A stretch of DNA of 9,449 bases from Bacteroidales bacterium (GTDB lineage: Bacteria; Bacteroidota; Bacteroidia; Bacteroidales; JALTDM01). Shown here piece after piece: positions 6,618-9,449 of this stretch. The DNA is taken from positions 1 to 9,449 of the forward strand of contig JALTEO010000143.1 in NCBI GenBank assembly GCA_027073875.1. The letters are read 5' to 3'. The position numbers were made by a program, and so were the translations under genes. Below the pieces are notes generated by a model. The model saw only the letters and a list, made by a program, of their open reading frames with translations. It searched no databases and had not been told where the DNA came from. Numbering within the stretch: position 1 is the stretch's first letter; the number at the start of each line of letters is the position of its first letter.

Positions 6618-9389
6618 TTACTGTTTTGTAAATCTTAAATTAATAATCTTATTCTCCGTTGTAAGTTTAACAAGATAGATTCCGGAAGACAATTGATTGA
6701 CATTTAGATGAATATCTTTATCTTCTGAAAAAACAGGGAGTGTAAAAGTTCGTCCGCTGACATCAAAAATTGCAATTTCTTTAATATTCAAATTACTTTT
6801 TATCGTTAGGATATCATTTACAGGATTTGGAAAAATCCGGACTTCTGTTTGTCTTGATGATTGCTTTTCAATGTATGTTTGAGCAAACAGCGAATCAAAA
6901 AGCAATTGATTGCTTTGAGCCGTATTTTTAATTCCTTGTATTGAATTACCGGCAACAAAGGCAAAGAAGACATCTATTGTGTCATTTTGGTCGCAAGACA
7001 AAGGACCAAAACTAACCGTTTGTGCTACATCCATTCCTGTTGTTCCACCTGCTGCTGTCCTTGAATGAGAGAGTGTATAGTATTTTTCATTATCGGAATA
7101 ACCATCAGAGATATCAATTACGCCATCACCTCCTGAAATATTATCTATACCGTAAATGTTTGTTGAGTAATTTGAAAGCAGTTGAACACCTGCAATTACA
7201 GATTGGTTATTAACATCGTAACAATAAGCCAAATGATTCAGCGAATCATAAACCATTACATTATGAGCATAATCAATAATGTCCCAGTCTGTAAAATTAC
7301 CAACAAAAATATTGTTATAGTCAAAACCACTCTGATTAATTATTTGATAACGGAACCAAACAGTATTTGCCTTGTTGCTGTCTGTCCACGCATATACGGT
7401 TTGATTTACCAGCACATCTAATTTTGTAGAATCGGTTTTAGAATCATCAAATTGTGAGTTATATTCTATGTCGGAATATGGAGGAACATTACTTTGTGTT
7501 GGTTTAACAATAGGTAAAAAATCATCACCTCCCCTTACACAGTCGGATACATGGTCAGAAGATGAAGCAATCAATAATCCTGATTCATATAGCAATGATT
7601 CGGCATAAGAGTTATGGAGAAAACCAATACCCTGAAGCGGTGAAAAACGATTGAAGCCAATTCTCCCGTTGGCGGTAATGGTTGTAGAGATATTATTCGG
7701 ATAAATATCCAAATACGATGGGCTTACAATAATTCTCAGATATTGAAATCCTGAATAACCGGTTGCCGTATCGGTAAAAATCAGTTTCAGGTCAATGGTT
7801 TCATCATAAGGTGCTGAAGGTAATAATGCAATTCTGAAAGGTGTTGCTTGATTAGAGACACTGTCAAGTGTTCCAATGGTTCCGGCAGAAAAAGAACTGT
7901 CCAAAATTTGAATATAAGGCGATGCTGTTTGCAAAACTACTTTTAAATTTTGTGCTGGCGTCAGGTAGTTAATAAAATCACCGGCTATGGTAATTGTATC
8001 ATTTCCGGGAAAGATAGTGGAATCTTGTCCGTTATACAGGATATTACGAAATTGAATAGAAGGTGTCATTGCTGTATCGGAAAGTGCTCTACCACAATCA
8101 ATTAGTCCGGCACCAAGCAATCCGGAAAACTGTTTGTTGTAAGGGATTGTATCAATATAATTGCATGTAACTTTTATTATTTCACCTATTTGCAAAGCAT
8201 TGAGTGTATCGGGATAATGAGCTTTAACCAATGCGGCAAGTCCTGCTACTTGTGGTGAAGCAAACGAGGTTCCCCAGCCACCTGAATATTTATTATTAGC
8301 GTATGTCATTAGGACATTGTCGCCGGGAGCACATACATCAACACAAATACCATAACTGGATTTATTCCACTTTTCATCACGCGGATTTGTTGCTGCTACA
8401 GATAATACATTTTCGTAAGAAGCAGGATAAAATAAAACATCATTTCCGTTATTGCCGGCAGCAGCAACTACCAAGGCATTTTTGTTGTAAGTAGCATAGT
8501 TTACAACATCTTGTCCGTAAGGATGTCCTGTCGTTCCGCCCCATGAACAATTGATAATACTACAACCGTGGTCGGCAGCATAAACAATGCCTTCGTATGC
8601 TTGATTCAATGAGCCCCATTCATTTGATATTTTTACAGGTAAAAATTTTGTTCTAAAGCCAACACCGGCAATACCTTTTTTGTTGTCGGTACGAGCTGCC
8701 GCCAAACCGGAAACCCAAACGCCGTGAGCAATAACATTTGCTGTTCCGCTTTCATCCCATTGCGGATTATTATCGTTTTCGCCCAAGTCCCATCCACGAA
8801 AATTATCTACGAATCCGTCATAATCATCATCTACACCATTAGGCGGGTCATCATAGTTGTAGGCAATTTGGTCATGCAGGTCTTCGTGATCTAAATCAAC
8901 ACCGGTATCAGTAATGCCTATAATGATGGTGCTATCGCCTTGTTCATAGTCCCATCCGTCAAAAGCATGAATATGTGTAAGGGCATATTGTGAACCGGCA
9001 AGAGAATCATTTGGAGTATATAATAATTCCGGTAAGTAATAAGGTTGGGAATACACAACAAAAGGAAAAGCATTCAGCTGTTTACTGACAGTTTCCGGTG
9101 AAAATTTATTGCTGAAATGAATTTCGTAGATTTTTGTCAGATCAACTAATTTTTGATGAAAACGATTGTATTCTTTTTGTGGTTTCTTCGCATTTGGAAA
9201 TCGTTTAGCAGGCGATGTTGCCGATATCTTATTCAGAAAATCAGAGAACTGTTTGTCTTTTATTAGAGAAATATCTGTCGTTGTTTTTACGATAACCAGC
9301 CCGGGTACAATAGCATCGTGTAATTTTTGTTTTTGTCCGAATACCAAAGAAGAAACGATTAAAAAGAAAAGAAAAAAATAATTTTTCAT
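6618..9389 (-). CDS. Secreted subtilisin-like (S8) serine protease with T9SS C-terminal sorting domain
   Basis: The 923-residue product starts with a signal peptide (MKNYFFLFFLIVSSLVFGQ) for Sec export. Residues about 25-140 are probably a propeptide. The S8 catalytic domain runs roughly from 150 to 440 with Asp161 (ITDTGVDLDH), His222 (AHGVWVSGLAA), oxyanion Asn313 (AAAGNNG) and Ser375 (GTSFASPQVAG). An Asp-rich stretch between Asp161 and His222 (GVDDDYDGFVDN) is common in Bacteroidota S8 enzymes and may bind calcium. Residues 440-850 look beta-rich and unassigned. From about 850 to the end, FPNPVND, FDVSGR, LSSGIYLVKL and a basic end mark the T9SS sorting domain, which directs the protein across the outer membrane to the surface or medium. 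TTG, GTG and ATG are consecutive at 9395-9387; ATG 9389 fits the signal peptide best. The gene is intact and convergent with the M20 gene. Its natural substrate is unknown. Confidence 0.93.
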   Translation of the reverse strand: MKNYFFLFFLIVSSLVFGQKQKLHDAIVPGLVIVKTTTDISLIKDKQFSDFLNKISATSPAKRFPNAKKPQKEYNRFHQKLVDLTKIYEIHFSNKFSPETVSKQLNAFPFVVYSQPYYLPELLYTPNDSLAGSQYALTHIHAFDGWDYEQGDSTIIIGITDTGVDLDHEDLHDQIAYNYDDPPNGVDDDYDGFVDNFRGWDLGENDNNPQWDESGTANVIAHGVWVSGLAAARTDNKKGIAGVGFRTKFLPVKISNEWGSLNQAYEGIVYAADHGCSIINCSWGGTTGHPYGQDVVNYATYNKNALVVAAAGNNGNDVLFYPASYENVLSVAATNPRDEKWNKSSYGICVDVCAPGDNVLMTYANNKYSGGWGTSFASPQVAGLAALVKAHYPDTLNALQIGEIIKVTCNYIDTIPYNKQFSGLLGAGLIDCGRALSDTAMTPSIQFRNILYNGQDSTIFPGNDTITIAGDFINYLTPAQNLKVVLQTASPYIQILDSSFSAGTIGTLDSVSNQATPFRIALLPSAPYDETIDLKLIFTDTATGYSGFQYLRIIVSPSYLDIYPNNISTTITANGRIGFNRFSPLQGIGFLHNSYAESLLYESGLLIASSSDHVSDCVRGGDDFLPIVKPTQSNVPPYSDIEYNSQFDDSKTDSTKLDVLVNQTVYAWTDSNKANTVWFRYQIINQSGFDYNNIFVGNFTDWDIIDYAHNVMVYDSLNHLAYCYDVNNQSVIAGVQLLSNYSTNIYGIDNISGGDGVIDISDGYSDNEKYYTLSHSRTAAGGTTGMDVAQTVSFGPLSCDQNDTIDVFFAFVAGNSIQGIKNTAQSNQLLFDSLFAQTYIEKQSSRQTEVRIFPNPVNDILTIKSNLNIKEIAIFDVSGRTFTLPVFSEDKDIHLNVNQLSSGIYLVKLTTENKIINLRFTKQ

Positions 9390-9408
9390 CACCAAAAGAG
9401 ATTTATTA

Positions 9409-9416
9409 CAAAAATA
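9409..9416 (-). promoter_or_regulatory. Candidate Bacteroidota -7 box (TATTTTTG) for the S8 protease
   Basis: On the minus strand TATTTTTG matches TAnnTTTG and ends 19 bases before the ATG at 9389. This is the same arrangement as at the other two candidate promoters. The surrounding sequence is so AT-rich that a chance match is possible, and no TTTG-like -33 element is seen in the 30 or so bases left in the window. Confidence 0.35.
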
Positions 9417-9449
9417 AATTTTACATTTGAATTTTGGTGTATTTTTGAA

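Overview
The window comes from a bacterium of the phylum Bacteroidota. Three things point there. One secreted protease ends in a type IX secretion (T9SS) sorting domain. A TPR plus PD40-propeller lipoprotein-like protein resembles the periplasmic T9SS/OmpA-linked families. Boxes of the Bacteroidota promoter type TAnnTTTG sit just upstream of three genes. Coding sequence is AT-rich and no rRNA, tRNA or CRISPR array was seen.

Layout. Bases 1-293 hold no gene but carry two copies of a dispersed repeat whose core is a small hairpin (GCTCC-GTA-GGAGC in the complete copy) and a cluster of ATTACGAAT repeats. Next, on the plus strand, is a 528-residue exported TPR/PD40/carboxypeptidase-regulatory-like protein (294-1880). 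A gene-free stretch (1881-2472) follows, made almost entirely of repeats: a mini-element bounded by ATTATACCAAA and its inverse, a fragment shared with the repeat downstream of the M20 gene, a 265-bp MITE-like element (1981-2245) with 19-bp inverted ends and two long internal hairpin arms, and several palindromes. Then come mutS (2473-5082) and an M20 family amidohydrolase (5141-6322), each with its own TAnnTTTG box. Another repeat element (6323-6503) starts at the base after the amidohydrolase stop codon. On the minus strand a large secreted S8 (subtilisin-like) protease with a T9SS C-terminal domain (6618-9389) converges on the amidohydrolase.

Function. The four genes do not form an obvious operon: mutS is DNA mismatch repair, the M20 enzyme is cytosolic amide hydrolysis, and the first and last genes belong to the cell envelope and secretion. 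The only plausible link is between the PorE-like TPR/PD40 protein and the T9SS-dependent protease, and that is general rather than specific. The most unusual material lies between the genes, above all the folded element at 1981-2245 and the TTATACCAAA-type repeats that sit directly after two unrelated stop codons.
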